Below are positions 6,769 to 15,304 of a stretch of DNA of 21,853 bases, piece after piece. Positions within the stretch are counted from its first letter, which is position 1. Every line of letters begins with the position of its first letter. The notes beneath the pieces were generated by a model. That model did no database searches, had not been told where the DNA came from, and worked only from the letters and a program-made list of their open reading frames with translations. The DNA is from Ornithomonoglobus_A sp045532455. GTDB taxonomy: Bacteria > Bacillota > Clostridia > UBA1381. Location of the stretch: positions 1-21,853 of the forward strand of contig JAZSFX010000034.1 of NCBI GenBank assembly GCA_045532455.1. The letters are read 5' to 3'. Both the position numbers and the translations under genes were made by a program.

Positions 6769-7935
6769 TTAAACCTCTTTTCCGTTTACTATTGTTTTAA
6801 CAACCTTTAAATCCTTATCCATGAAACAGAAGTCGGCGAATTTACCGATGCTTATTGAGCCAACCACATTGTCTATACCTGCAACCTTAGCAGGTGTTAA
6901 CGATGCAATTCTTATTGCGTCGACAAATGGAATTTCAGCGTCATTTACAAGATTTCTCACCATCTGACTTATAGGCTGTATACTACCTGCATAACGAGTG
7001 TTGTCTGGTAGTCTTGCAACACCGTCTGATACTATAAACTGCATTGCATCTTTATCCTTGTATGAGCCTAATGAATAGAGCTTTCCATCCATTGGCATTC
7101 CGCCTGCTCTTAGAGAGTCAGAAACAACACACATTTTGTCTGCACCCTTGCACTTGTATACAAGTCTTGACATATCGGGTGTTATGTGGTGATTATCGGC
7201 AATAAGCTCTACACTTAATCTGTCGTCTAACAGACCAAGCTCAAACAGACCTATATCTCTTACACCGTCGCGCATTGCAACTGTGGACATTGCACACCAC
7301 AAATGTGTACAGTGCGAGAGTCCCGCATCTAATACAGGTGTAATAAGCTTCTTCTGACCGTCGTCGTGTCCCCCCGATACAACTATGCCGTTTTTAACAA
7401 GCTCCTCGGTCATTTTTGCAGCTCCGTCAAGCTCAGGTGCAATAGTTACTGTTTTTACAATATCTTTATTTTCTAATATAAAATCATAACTATCCCTTGA
7501 GGGTACTCTTAGGTAGCTTTCGTGCTGAGCGCCCTTGTTCTTAACAGATAAATACGGTCCCTCCAAGTGAACACCCATAATTCTGCACTTTGCATCCGCC
7601 TTTTTTGCATACTCCCTTGCAAAAGAAATCATTTCCTCTATCTGCTCCACGGGTGCGGTTACAGAAGTCGGTAAAAGAGATGTTGTACCATTTTTGGAAT
7701 GGAAGCTTAGTGCATTATCAAACGATTCTTCGGTGGCATCCATAAAATCTCCGCCGCCACCACCGTGTGTATGTATATCCACCAAACCGGGACATACGTA
7801 TAAACCACTTGCATCTATTACTTCTTCACCGTTTACATCTATGTTTCCGATTTCGGTAATAATTCCATTGGCAACTCTTACGTCGCACTTTCTTTTTTCG
7901 TAAGGGGTAACTACAATTCCGTTTTTAATAATCAT
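6769..7935 (-). CDS. nagA: NagA-like N-acetylglucosamine-6-phosphate deacetylase family amidohydrolase
   Basis: The protein has 388 residues, normal for NagA, which removes the acetyl group from N-acetylglucosamine 6-phosphate. The amidohydrolase barrel is clear: DIHTHGGGG (H55, H57), HLEGPYL with the metal glutamate E125, GGH (H190), THLWCAM (H211), ADNHH, and VSDS with the catalytic aspartate D273. The final KFADFCFMD and VNGKEV are also typical. It departs from the common pattern at two substrate-side motifs: the usual HL[FY]NAM reads HLWCAM and ADGxH reads ADNHH. With its odd NagB-like neighbour this suggests a related but different N-acylated substrate. The symbol is given for the family; the exact reaction is uncertain. 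It lies 25 bases after the TIM-barrel gene and shares the operon promoter. Confidence 0.85.
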   Translation of the reverse strand: MIIKNGIVVTPYEKRKCDVRVANGIITEIGNIDVNGEEVIDASGLYVCPGLVDIHTHGGGGGDFMDATEESFDNALSFHSKNGTTSLLPTSVTAPVEQIEEMISFAREYAKKADAKCRIMGVHLEGPYLSVKNKGAQHESYLRVPSRDSYDFILENKDIVKTVTIAPELDGAAKMTEELVKNGIVVSGGHDDGQKKLITPVLDAGLSHCTHLWCAMSTVAMRDGVRDIGLFELGLLDDRLSVELIADNHHITPDMSRLVYKCKGADKMCVVSDSLRAGGMPMDGKLYSLGSYKDKDAMQFIVSDGVARLPDNTRYAGSIQPISQMVRNLVNDAEIPFVDAIRIASLTPAKVAGIDNVVGSISIGKFADFCFMDKDLKVVKTIVNGKEV

Positions 7936-7960
7936 TTTGTCTCTTCCTTATTACTTCTTA

Positions 7961-8785
7961 TTATAACGAATACCAGATATCCTCTAAGTACTTTTTAGCA
8001 AGCATAACATCGTCTTCAGGATTTGCAAGACCTTCACGTTCTATTGTTATATATCTGTCATAACCGATATCGTGCAATTTTTTAAGCATTGCCCTAAAGT
8101 CAACCATACCCTTGCCTATTGTAGTTTCTTTACCAAGTACTCTTGGCTCTGTTGGCACGCAACCGTCTTTTCCGTGTACGTTACGTACATACTTGCCGAA
8201 TACATCAACCGCATCGACAGGGTTACCGTAACCATACATCATTATATTTGCAGGGTCTAAGTTTATAAATAAGTTACCTGTGCCGACGTCTTCTATTAAT
8301 CTTAAAAGAGTTATAGGAGATTCGCCGCCTGTTTCGAACAACAAATTCATTCCAAGACCTTTACAGTAGTTTGCTATTGAATATACTGCCGCACACATTG
8401 TTCCGTATTCAGGTGCAAATGGATTGTTTGGAACAAAGCCTGCATGGATAATAATATCCTCTATGCCGATTTGGGCGGCAAACTTAGCAGCCTGCTTTAC
8501 GTATGCAACTCTTGATTGTCTGAATGCTTCTACGTTAACACCGGCATTCTGGTAACCCCAATATATATCCCATGTTGTTTCGCTATCGTAAAAACCGCAG
8601 AACATTGCAGAAATATCAACATTGTATTTCTCTGCTGCTGCTTTTATAATCTTTGCTTCTTCAAGGTCGTAGTTTTCGGGCTTGTATACAAGCTGACAGC
8701 TTTCGAAGCCTTTGTCTACAACTTCCTTAAAGGCTGCATCTGTATCTTCTATATTCTTTAAACGAAGAAATTTACCAAATTTCAT
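7961..8785 (-). CDS. TIM-barrel sugar phosphate isomerase/epimerase family protein
   Basis: This 274-residue protein belongs to the AP-endonuclease-2-like TIM-barrel group, which includes IolE, IolI, IolH and many sugar epimerases. Metal-site candidates are in the usual order: H114 (IIHAG), E151 (LFETGGE), D177 (NLDPAN), H204 with K206-D207 (VHGKDG) and E249 (TIEREG). Proteins with these residues bind a divalent metal and move protons on keto sugars or cyclitols: isomerisation, epimerisation or dehydration. The N-terminus does not look like IolE, so a dehydratase role is only one option. It follows the Gfo/Idh dehydrogenase by 15 bases, a very common pairing in which the dehydrogenase makes a 3-keto or 2-keto sugar that the barrel enzyme then acts on. 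Specific substrate unknown. Confidence 0.88.
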   Translation of the reverse strand: MKFGKFLRLKNIEDTDAAFKEVVDKGFESCQLVYKPENYDLEEAKIIKAAAEKYNVDISAMFCGFYDSETTWDIYWGYQNAGVNVEAFRQSRVAYVKQAAKFAAQIGIEDIIIHAGFVPNNPFAPEYGTMCAAVYSIANYCKGLGMNLLFETGGESPITLLRLIEDVGTGNLFINLDPANIMMYGYGNPVDAVDVFGKYVRNVHGKDGCVPTEPRVLGKETTIGKGMVDFRAMLKKLHDIGYDRYITIEREGLANPEDDVMLAKKYLEDIWYSL

Positions 8786-8800
8786 TGTTAAGTCCTCCTA

Positions 8801-9871
8801 TTATAGTTCGTCAATTTTAACGTATGTTTGTGTTTTTGCAGATTTTATTGCTGCTTCTAAAATCTTCTGACATTCTACACCCTGGTCGAGATGTGCCAAG
8901 CACTCGTCTTCTTCACCGCAAAGCATCTTGACAAATTCTCTCGACTGAACTGCCTGAAATTCCTCAGGAGTTTCCACGTCATGTAACGGGTCGCCCTTAC
9001 CAAGTGATACCTTTATGCTTGAACCGCCTGATTCACCTGTGTCGTTTACTCTTACTCCGTATATCATATAACCGTCTTCACCATGAACCTCGAAGCTGAT
9101 GTTATCCTTTATATTTTTAGCAACTCTCGAAATTCGCATTGTAACGCTTGCGCCGCTCTTTGTCATAGCATTAAGGTTACACCAGTCGTCTGTTGTAACA
9201 GGAAGAATTTCGTCGCTATCCAACGCCTGACGCTCTGTTACAGTAATACCCATATTAGTGAATACACCGTCAATTTCTTCGCCAAGGAAACGTACCGCGT
9301 CTATCATATGAACACCCAGGTCTCCAAGAACACCGCTTCCTGCTCTTTTTTCGTCAAATCTCCACTCTAAACGTCTTCCTTCTATAAGACCGCTGTCCTT
9401 AAGATATGTTAAATGGATATTTCTTATCTTACCTATTTTGCCGCTTTTTACGATATCGCGCATATATCTGAAATCTGCCATATATCTGTATGAGAAACAG
9501 ACAAATGATTTTACATCAGAATTATTTGTTTTTTCCAACAAATCTCTTGTTTCCTTTAAGGATATACCCAAAGGCTTTTCGATACTGTAAGGTAACCCTG
9601 CCGCTACTGCCGCTTCTGCCACCTTGCAGTGAATGTCGTTTGGTGTACAGATATCAACTGCATCAACAAGACCACTGTTAATTAAATCGTTGTAGTCTGT
9701 AAATAGACATTCGTCAGACAAGCCAAGCAACTCTTTTGCAAGCGCAAGTCTTTCGGGGTTAATGTCGCATACTGCAGTAATCTGGGCAATATCTTCACAC
9801 TTCTTGTAGCCGCCAAGATGTGCGCCCTTACAAATTCCTCCAAAGCCAACAAGTCCAATTCTTTTTTTCAT
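8801..9871 (-). CDS. Gfo/Idh/MocA family NAD(P)-dependent oxidoreductase
   Basis: The 356-residue protein has a Rossmann start with the dinucleotide loop GFGGICKGAH (9-18), the family motif EKP (98-100) whose lysine helps catalysis, and GDLGVHMID (183-191) with the usual active-site histidine (H188). The family oxidises or reduces sugars and cyclitols; inositol 2-dehydrogenase (IolG) belongs here. I cannot tell inositol, sugar or sugar-phosphate specificity from these residues. It lies between the fused ETF gene (38 bases upstream) and the TIM-barrel gene, in the downstream half of the operon. Its NAD(P)-linked oxidation is separate from the FAD/ETF-linked oxidation encoded at the operon's front, so the pathway probably has two redox steps. 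Confidence 0.9.
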   Translation of the reverse strand: MKKRIGLVGFGGICKGAHLGGYKKCEDIAQITAVCDINPERLALAKELLGLSDECLFTDYNDLINSGLVDAVDICTPNDIHCKVAEAAVAAGLPYSIEKPLGISLKETRDLLEKTNNSDVKSFVCFSYRYMADFRYMRDIVKSGKIGKIRNIHLTYLKDSGLIEGRRLEWRFDEKRAGSGVLGDLGVHMIDAVRFLGEEIDGVFTNMGITVTERQALDSDEILPVTTDDWCNLNAMTKSGASVTMRISRVAKNIKDNISFEVHGEDGYMIYGVRVNDTGESGGSSIKVSLGKGDPLHDVETPEEFQAVQSREFVKMLCGEEDECLAHLDQGVECQKILEAAIKSAKTQTYVKIDEL

Positions 9872-9909
9872 TTTACTTCATTCCTTTCGTTTATATAATA
9901 AAATGATTT

Positions 9910-11262
9910 TTAAAATTTATCCAATATGCCATAATCTGCATATTCAAAAATTCTTGCATCCCTGTCGGGATTTATTGCTATTACAGTTTGGGCATTCTCG
10001 ATGGCACACGTATGATGTACCGCACCCGAAATTCCTACTGCAATATATATTTTTGGCGAAACGCTCTTACCCGTTAAGCCCACCTGTGTTTCTACATTCA
10101 TTGCACCCGCATCTACCACTGCACGCGATGAGCAAAACTCAGCATTAATTTCTTTTGCAAATGCCTCTACCCCATCAAGCTCATCTATGACACCTCTGCC
10201 TGCAGATACTATAACATCACAAGCCTCGCTTACGCATCTTACGGTCGCCATTTGCGGATTGGTAGTGCATATGATTTTTGCAATTATGTTGCCGCTCCTT
10301 GCAGGGCGGTACATAAACAGAGTTTTACCGTCTGTTTCGAGCTTAACGCAATCGGCACATAAGCCTGTATTTAAGTGAACTGCGGCAATAGGTGCATTTT
10401 TACGTCCCCACAGATCTGCATTCCACAAAATAACCTGCGGTTTTTCTTTTTGTGCTCTTTTGGCAATTTGGGCGGGGTCAGTCTCCTCTATTAAGGTAAC
10501 TGTTTTTGCTATTTTTTTCGCTTCTTTTTCGACCGTTGTGCCTACTGCCCAGACATTTTCGAACAGAACATCACTTTGCTCTTGCAATGCTTCAACTCTC
10601 TCCTCTTTTAACAGTTGGTCAATTAAGGACGGGAGTTCGTCTCTTTTTATAAATTGGCACTTTCTTTTACCTTTTTTGTTTTCGAACGATTTAACAACCC
10701 TTGTGGGTGAGCCACTAAGACCGCATTTTGAAAGGTCTGCTTCTATATCCTCTGCATTCCACTCGCATATGGGTTGTGTTTTTGAACGCATACGCGGAAA
10801 TCTTAAAGTGTTAATTCGCTCCACACTTATTATTGCTCTAAGTGGTGCACTTTCCTCGCCTGCTCTTGTTCTGCATTTTATTTCGTTATCAACCGAATAA
10901 ATTTCGAGAACATTTGTGATGATTGGTAAATTCAAGTTTACCGATAGCATAGGCGGTGTTTGTGCGGTATCACCATCGGTTGTCTGTCTGCCGCAAATTA
11001 TTAAGTCGTAGTCAAGCTTTTTTATTGCCTGTGATAATATGTATGCAGTTGAAACAGTGTCGGCGCCCGCGAACTTATTATCGCAAAGCCATATAACCTT
11101 TACACCCAAACGGGTTAGTTCTGTAAGCGTGCCACAGGTGCTTTTCGGACCCATACTTATTACTGTAACGTCATAGCTAAGTAATAGCGCACTTTCGATG
11201 GCACTTTTATCGAAGATATTTATTTCACCGTCGCAAACCTTTGCACATACAACTATCTTCAT
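9910..11262 (-). CDS. fused EtfB-EtfA electron transfer flavoprotein, compact form
   Basis: One 450-residue chain carries both ETF subunits. Residues 1-222 are EtfB: GADT (67-70), GRQTTDGDTAQ (91-101) and the RFPRMRSKTQP and GSPTRVV segments. Residues about 228-450 are EtfA: LNTGLCADCVKL, RPARSGN, PQMATVR, AGRGVID, SSRAVVDAG, then the FAD-binding QVGLTGKSVSPKIYIAVGIS, and AINPDRDARIF and ADYGI at the end. The two are normally separate proteins totalling about 580-600 residues. Here part of EtfA domain I is missing: only eight residues separate MATVR from VIVSAGRG. The DGDTAQ motif is, as I recall, the type seen in clostridial NAD-linked and bifurcating ETFs. The chain probably takes electrons from the FAD oxidase of the same operon. 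Its start overlaps the FGGY kinase stop by 4 bases (ATGA). Confidence 0.9.
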   Translation of the reverse strand: MKIVVCAKVCDGEINIFDKSAIESALLLSYDVTVISMGPKSTCGTLTELTRLGVKVIWLCDNKFAGADTVSTAYILSQAIKKLDYDLIICGRQTTDGDTAQTPPMLSVNLNLPIITNVLEIYSVDNEIKCRTRAGEESAPLRAIISVERINTLRFPRMRSKTQPICEWNAEDIEADLSKCGLSGSPTRVVKSFENKKGKRKCQFIKRDELPSLIDQLLKEERVEALQEQSDVLFENVWAVGTTVEKEAKKIAKTVTLIEETDPAQIAKRAQKEKPQVILWNADLWGRKNAPIAAVHLNTGLCADCVKLETDGKTLFMYRPARSGNIIAKIICTTNPQMATVRCVSEACDVIVSAGRGVIDELDGVEAFAKEINAEFCSSRAVVDAGAMNVETQVGLTGKSVSPKIYIAVGISGAVHHTCAIENAQTVIAINPDRDARIFEYADYGILDKF

Positions 11263-12722
11263 TTGTATATGCCCTCCAGCGCGTCGTGTACCGCTTTATA
11301 TTTTGTATATAGCTTTTCGTACTGTGCTTTCTTAGCGAGGTCGGGTTTTGTTATGGACTCGATTTTTGAGCACGCATCAAGCGCTGCTGCCTCGTCCTTC
11401 CAGAAGCCTGCCGCAACACCTGCAAGCATAGCACTTCCGAATGATGAGTCGGAGGTCTCTTTTACTACAAGCTCAATTCCAAGACAGTCCGATAAAATCT
11501 GCCGCCACAACGGGCTCTTTGAGCCGCCGCCGATTGCAGTTGCTTTTATATCGTGTTTTATATTCATACTATCGAGTGTTTTCATACAATCGAGCATAGA
11601 CAGTGCAACACCCTCTAATACTGCACGCGTAAAATGCGCTTTTGTGTGTCCCCCTCTTATGCCGATAAAGCTTGCGCATAGGTCGGGGTCGTTGTATGGT
11701 GTCAGCTCACCGTTTAAGTATGGGTGATACATAAGTCCATCACAACCCACTTCAATTTGCTCTGCACCGTCATCGAGGTCTTTATAGTCTCCGCCAAAAG
11801 TATCGCGATACCATCTGTACGATGAAGCACACGCCTTTGTAGCAGTTCCGGGGTACCACATTCCGTCGACAATATGCGAATAATTTACAAGATTAGCGTC
11901 GGGGTGCGCTTTTGGAGTTATAGCACAAATTCTGCCTGCGGTTGCAAGCTTGATTGTCATATTCCCCTCTTTTACTGCACCTGCCGCAAACACCTCCATA
12001 ACAGTATCGGTGCTTCCGCAGATTACTCTTGTACCCTCGCAAAGTCCCGTATCTGCCGCCGCTTTTTTGGTTATAGAGCCAACTATATCCTTAGGATTTT
12101 TGAGCTCGGGAAGTGTACTTATATCAACACCGCACAAGTCGCACAGTTCTTTGCTCCATTCCTTTTTTTCCATATCGTAGAACATTGAGCCTTGTGCTTC
12201 GATGTAGTCCGTGCAAAAATCATCTGTAAGCATATGTCTTACAAAGTCCTTTGCAAAGAATATGTGCTTTGTTTTTTCCAATATCTGCGGCTCGTTTTCC
12301 TTTATCCACAAAAGTTGTGCTATTGTCCAGATTGTGCCAACATTGTGATATGACTTTTTCCATATTAAATCACCGTAGTTCTCTTTAAGGAACCCAACCT
12401 GTTTTACACTTCTTGTATCTGTCCAATAGATTGAGGGACAGACCACGTTAAAGTCCTCATCACACAAAACTGCAGTATGTGTGGCGGCATCCAATGATAT
12501 ACAAACAATATCCTCGCTTTTTACGCCGCTATTTTGAAGTATCGACTTTATATTTGTCTTTGCCGCCTCGTACCAATCCATAGGATTTTGCTCCACATAT
12601 CCGTTTTTGGGATATATTGTTGCGTATTCGGAGGACGCAGTTTTTATAACCTTTCCCTCTTCTGAGAGAAGTGTTGCTTTTGATGAGCCGCCTCCAAAAT
12701 CTATACCGAGTACATATTTCAT
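11259..12722 (-). CDS. FGGY-family carbohydrate kinase, xylulokinase-like
   Basis: The 487-residue protein has the two-domain ATPase fold of FGGY sugar kinases. The first phosphate loop is DFGGGSSKATL (8-18). SLDAATHTAVL (76-86) and IYWTDTR (98-104) form the sugar side. GSTDT (236-240) holds the catalytic aspartate D239. TAIGGGSKSPLWRQILSD, near residue 400, is the adenosine-side motif, and the SDSSFGSAMLAGVAAG end is typical of xylulokinases. Such enzymes phosphorylate the terminal hydroxyl of ketoses, acids or polyols with ATP; the family is too mixed for me to name the substrate. With the PfkB kinase two genes upstream, the pathway has two kinases, so two different intermediates are likely phosphorylated. 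An AAAGGAC site precedes the ATG; the gap to the IolB-type gene is 45 bases. Confidence 0.9.
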   Translation of the reverse strand: MKYVLGIDFGGGSSKATLLSEEGKVIKTASSEYATIYPKNGYVEQNPMDWYEAAKTNIKSILQNSGVKSEDIVCISLDAATHTAVLCDEDFNVVCPSIYWTDTRSVKQVGFLKENYGDLIWKKSYHNVGTIWTIAQLLWIKENEPQILEKTKHIFFAKDFVRHMLTDDFCTDYIEAQGSMFYDMEKKEWSKELCDLCGVDISTLPELKNPKDIVGSITKKAAADTGLCEGTRVICGSTDTVMEVFAAGAVKEGNMTIKLATAGRICAITPKAHPDANLVNYSHIVDGMWYPGTATKACASSYRWYRDTFGGDYKDLDDGAEQIEVGCDGLMYHPYLNGELTPYNDPDLCASFIGIRGGHTKAHFTRAVLEGVALSMLDCMKTLDSMNIKHDIKATAIGGGSKSPLWRQILSDCLGIELVVKETSDSSFGSAMLAGVAAGFWKDEAAALDACSKIESITKPDLAKKAQYEKLYTKYKAVHDALEGIYK

Positions 12723-12767
12723 AGTATATGTCCTTTCATATTTCGCATAAAAATCCTTAATTTGTGG

Positions 12768-13559
12768 TTAGTCGTTTAACCATTTATGCTCCTCGTCAGT
12801 TGTCATAAAGAAACCTCTTACAGGACCTGCCATTATCCATAGCATATAGTTTTTGTAACCGGGTGCACTATGGAATGGATGATAGCCTCTTGGTATTTCT
12901 ACAAAATCACCCGACTTAACTGTATATGTTTCGTCAATGTCGCCCTCCATAGTGTATACCTTTTGAATACCAAAGCCCTGTGGCTTATCAAATTCATAGT
13001 AATAGATTTCCTCTGTATTAGCCTCTGTAGGCATATTAGAATCGTCGTGCTTATGCGGTGGATAGCTTGACCATTGTCCGCCCTCTATCCAGCATTCGCC
13101 TATGTATATCTGGTCTGCCTCAACTCTTTCGTCAAGAACAAACATTGCGTGTCTTTGCCAGCCAGGTTTACCCAATTCCTTGGCAATAACGTCTTCAGGC
13201 TTTATCAAAACAGGCTTGTGGTCGTTCTCTGACGGGCACTTGCACACTGTTATTTGTACCTCGCCAACACCTGTGATTGTGAATTCTTTGTTTCGCGGTA
13301 CATATACACATGTTGCATTTCCGTCGAATACTGTTTCTCTCTCGCCTATGTTTTCATATTTGAAACCATCACCAACAACAGAGCACTTACCGCTTAAGAT
13401 TAGCAAACCGTACTCCTTGTCTGTTTCTGAATAGGTTTTTGATTGTCCGTGGGCAAGTTTTACCATGTCTATTTCAACATTCTTGCAAGGACTGTTTTCT
13501 TTTGTTATAATTTGAGACTTGCCATACTTATTAGTCCATGTTTTCTTCAAATTCATCAT
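12768..13559 (-). CDS. iolB: IolB-type 5-deoxy-glucuronate isomerase family protein
   Basis: This is a 263-residue bicupin. The family stretch QWSSYPPHKHD holds two metal histidines (about H169 and H171). EEIYYY gives the glutamate (about E184), and IPRGYHPFHSAPGY the third histidine (about H227). The end, WIMAGPVRGF followed by HKWL, is also diagnostic. IolB opens and isomerises 5-deoxy-D-glucuronate to 5-dehydro-2-deoxy-D-gluconate in myo-inositol breakdown. The assignment to the family is firm; the substrate here may differ because IolD is absent from the operon. The ATG at 13559 lies 7 bases after GGAG; a GTG at 13565 and an ATG at 13556 are alternatives. The gene overlaps the upstream PfkB kinase by 29 bases. 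In the Iol pathway the IolC kinase is the next enzyme, and its family is encoded right beside it. Confidence 0.88.
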   Translation of the reverse strand: MMNLKKTWTNKYGKSQIITKENSPCKNVEIDMVKLAHGQSKTYSETDKEYGLLILSGKCSVVGDGFKYENIGERETVFDGNATCVYVPRNKEFTITGVGEVQITVCKCPSENDHKPVLIKPEDVIAKELGKPGWQRHAMFVLDERVEADQIYIGECWIEGGQWSSYPPHKHDDSNMPTEANTEEIYYYEFDKPQGFGIQKVYTMEGDIDETYTVKSGDFVEIPRGYHPFHSAPGYKNYMLWIMAGPVRGFFMTTDEEHKWLND

Positions 13560-14460
13560 ATCCACGCTCCTTTAAAAATTCTATAACCTCACTGTACTGA
13601 GGAACTCCCGCTCTTGCGCCCACCTTGGTGCATTTTAATGCTGATACTGCACTTGAGAAAATACAGGATTGATAAAAATTGAAACCGTGTGTGAGTGCAT
13701 ATGCAAAAGCACCGTGAAACACGTCGCCAGCACCGTTTGTATCAACTGCATTTACGCTGAACGCGTCATAATGCACACACTCTGCACCATTATACATATA
13801 TCCTCCGTTTTTACCGTCTGTGATAACTACAACATCGGGGTTATATTTACTATACAGTGCTTTTGCCGCAGAGGGTGCATCTGTTGTGTTTGTAATCTGT
13901 GTTGCAAATTCAAACGACGGTATTAAAATGTTTGCAACCTCCAACATTTTTTCTACGTTTTCGTATAATCCCCCCGCATCGTATAAAACATCAACATTAT
14001 TTTCACGCGCCAGCTTTGCCGCGTCAAGTGCCGCGTCAAGCTCGTTACCATCAACCATAAGCAGCTTACTGTTTAAAATAGCTTCCTTGTGGTTGTTATC
14101 AAGCTCTAATTTTGGAATATTTCCTTTGTCAAAAACTATTGTTCTTGATTTTTCTGCATCGGATAATATTACATACGACGAAAAAGATGCAAAGCCCTTG
14201 TGAACATCGCAATTTTGAGTGGAGATATTGTAGTTTTCAAAGTCGTTCTTTAAAAACACTCCGCCCTCATCATCTGTGAAATTGCCAATAAATTCACACT
14301 CTGCACCTAATTTTGCCGCAGCAACAAGACCCGTTGCGGTGGGACCGCCACCGCAACGCATCAATTTATCTGCCTTTAATTTTGTGTCCTCGTCAGGATA
14401 TTTGGATACACATATTAATGTATCATATACATTTGCACCAATTCCAACTATTTCACTCAT
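13531..14460 (-). CDS. PfkB/ribokinase-family carbohydrate kinase
   Basis: The 309-residue protein starts at the ATG at 14460, 4 bases after the aldolase stop and preceded by GGAAAGGC. A longer frame from 14529 would run inside the aldolase. The N-terminal glycine motif MRCGGGPTATG (34-44) and the C-terminal signature DTNGAGDVFHGAFAYAL (240-256), with catalytic base D246, are those of PfkB sugar kinases. IolC, the 5-dehydro-2-deoxygluconokinase of inositol breakdown, is in this family, and the neighbours (IolB type, class II aldolase) would suit that role: phosphorylation of the acid before aldol cleavage. Sequence alone does not separate it from ribokinase-, fructokinase- or KDG-kinase-type members. 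It could equally act on a sugar acid specific to this operon. Confidence 0.9.
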   Translation of the reverse strand: MSEIVGIGANVYDTLICVSKYPDEDTKLKADKLMRCGGGPTATGLVAAAKLGAECEFIGNFTDDEGGVFLKNDFENYNISTQNCDVHKGFASFSSYVILSDAEKSRTIVFDKGNIPKLELDNNHKEAILNSKLLMVDGNELDAALDAAKLARENNVDVLYDAGGLYENVEKMLEVANILIPSFEFATQITNTTDAPSAAKALYSKYNPDVVVITDGKNGGYMYNGAECVHYDAFSVNAVDTNGAGDVFHGAFAYALTHGFNFYQSCIFSSAVSALKCTKVGARAGVPQYSEVIEFLKERGYDEFEENMD

Positions 14461-14464
14461 AAGA

Positions 14465-15304
14465 TTATGCCTTTCCGTTTGCATCAACCAATCTAATTTT
14501 TTCGATTGCAAGCTTCTTGACTGTTTCAATCGGGTGTTTCATAAACAAGTCGATTGCTAAACTTCTGTTAGGGTCGTCTAATGTTTCCTTTGTACCCTCG
14601 GCAAAAGCACAACATACGTCAGTACCGATATTCATTTTACGGATACCTGCCTTTATTGCTGCTTTAACCTGGTCATCAGGAATTCCTGAGCCGCCATGAA
14701 GTACAAGCGGTGTTCCGTTTGTTGCTTCTCTTATGGCTTTTACTCTTTCTATGTCAAGTTTTGGTGTTTTTTTGTAGTGTCCGTGTGCGTTACCGATTAA
14801 TACTGCAAGACACACAACGTTTGCCCTCTTTACAAATTCTGCAGCTTCTTCGGGGTCTGTAAACTCCTCCATTGCATCGTCGTTTACACTGCCCACATGA
14901 CCAAGCTCGCCCTCAACTCCAACGTCGATAGCGTCGCAGATATCAATAATGTGCTTTGTGTTTTCGACATTTTCTTCGAAAGGATGAACAGAGCCATCGT
15001 ACATAATACCTGTTGCACCCCAACGTAGAGCCTTTTGAACTTCAAGCTCGGATGGGCCATGGTCTAAGTGGAAGCAAACAGGAACTGTTGCTTTTCTCGC
15101 CGCTGCAATAATAGCAGGGCAAAGATAGTAACCAACTTCTTCGTTTAAAAGTCTTGGATATACCTGAATGATAATCGGTGCTCTTTCTTCCTCTGCCGCT
15201 TTTATAACACCCATTACCGTTTCGGTGTTATATACGTTGAATGCAGGAATTGCAAAGTTGCCTTTTTCAGCTATATCAATAATTTCTTTAAGATTTACAA
15301 GCAT
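14465..15304 (-). CDS. class II fructose-bisphosphate aldolase family protein (GatY/KbaY/IolJ-like)
   Basis: At 279 residues this matches the short zinc aldolases that release dihydroxyacetone phosphate: tagatose-bisphosphate aldolases and the IolJ aldolase of inositol breakdown. Visible sites are HLDHG (79-83) with catalytic D81 and zinc ligand H82, VEGELGHVG (130-138), GNAHGHY with H174, LHGGSGIPDDQ with H203, and NIGTD (225-229) for phosphate binding. All metal ligands are present, so it should be active. The ATG at 15304 is preceded by GAGGAGG and lies 10 bases inside the Fe-S gene. Next to a PfkB kinase and an IolB-type isomerase, its likely job is the last carbon-carbon cleavage of the pathway, giving DHAP plus an aldehyde or semialdehyde; the latter is unknown. 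Confidence 0.92.
   Translation of the reverse strand: MLVNLKEIIDIAEKGNFAIPAFNVYNTETVMGVIKAAEEERAPIIIQVYPRLLNEEVGYYLCPAIIAAARKATVPVCFHLDHGPSELEVQKALRWGATGIMYDGSVHPFEENVENTKHIIDICDAIDVGVEGELGHVGSVNDDAMEEFTDPEEAAEFVKRANVVCLAVLIGNAHGHYKKTPKLDIERVKAIREATNGTPLVLHGGSGIPDDQVKAAIKAGIRKMNIGTDVCCAFAEGTKETLDDPNRSLAIDLFMKHPIETVKKLAIEKIRLVDANGKA

Noticed and set aside
10460..10900. Plus-strand open frame opposite the ETF gene
   Set aside because: No recognisable motif, no ribosome binding site, and the minus-strand frame carries clear ETF motifs throughout; it is a shadow frame.
14461..14529. Longer PfkB kinase reaching into the aldolase gene
   Set aside because: The kinase family begins at MSEIVGIGAN; the preceding 23 codons lie in another frame of the aldolase C-terminus and have no family likeness.
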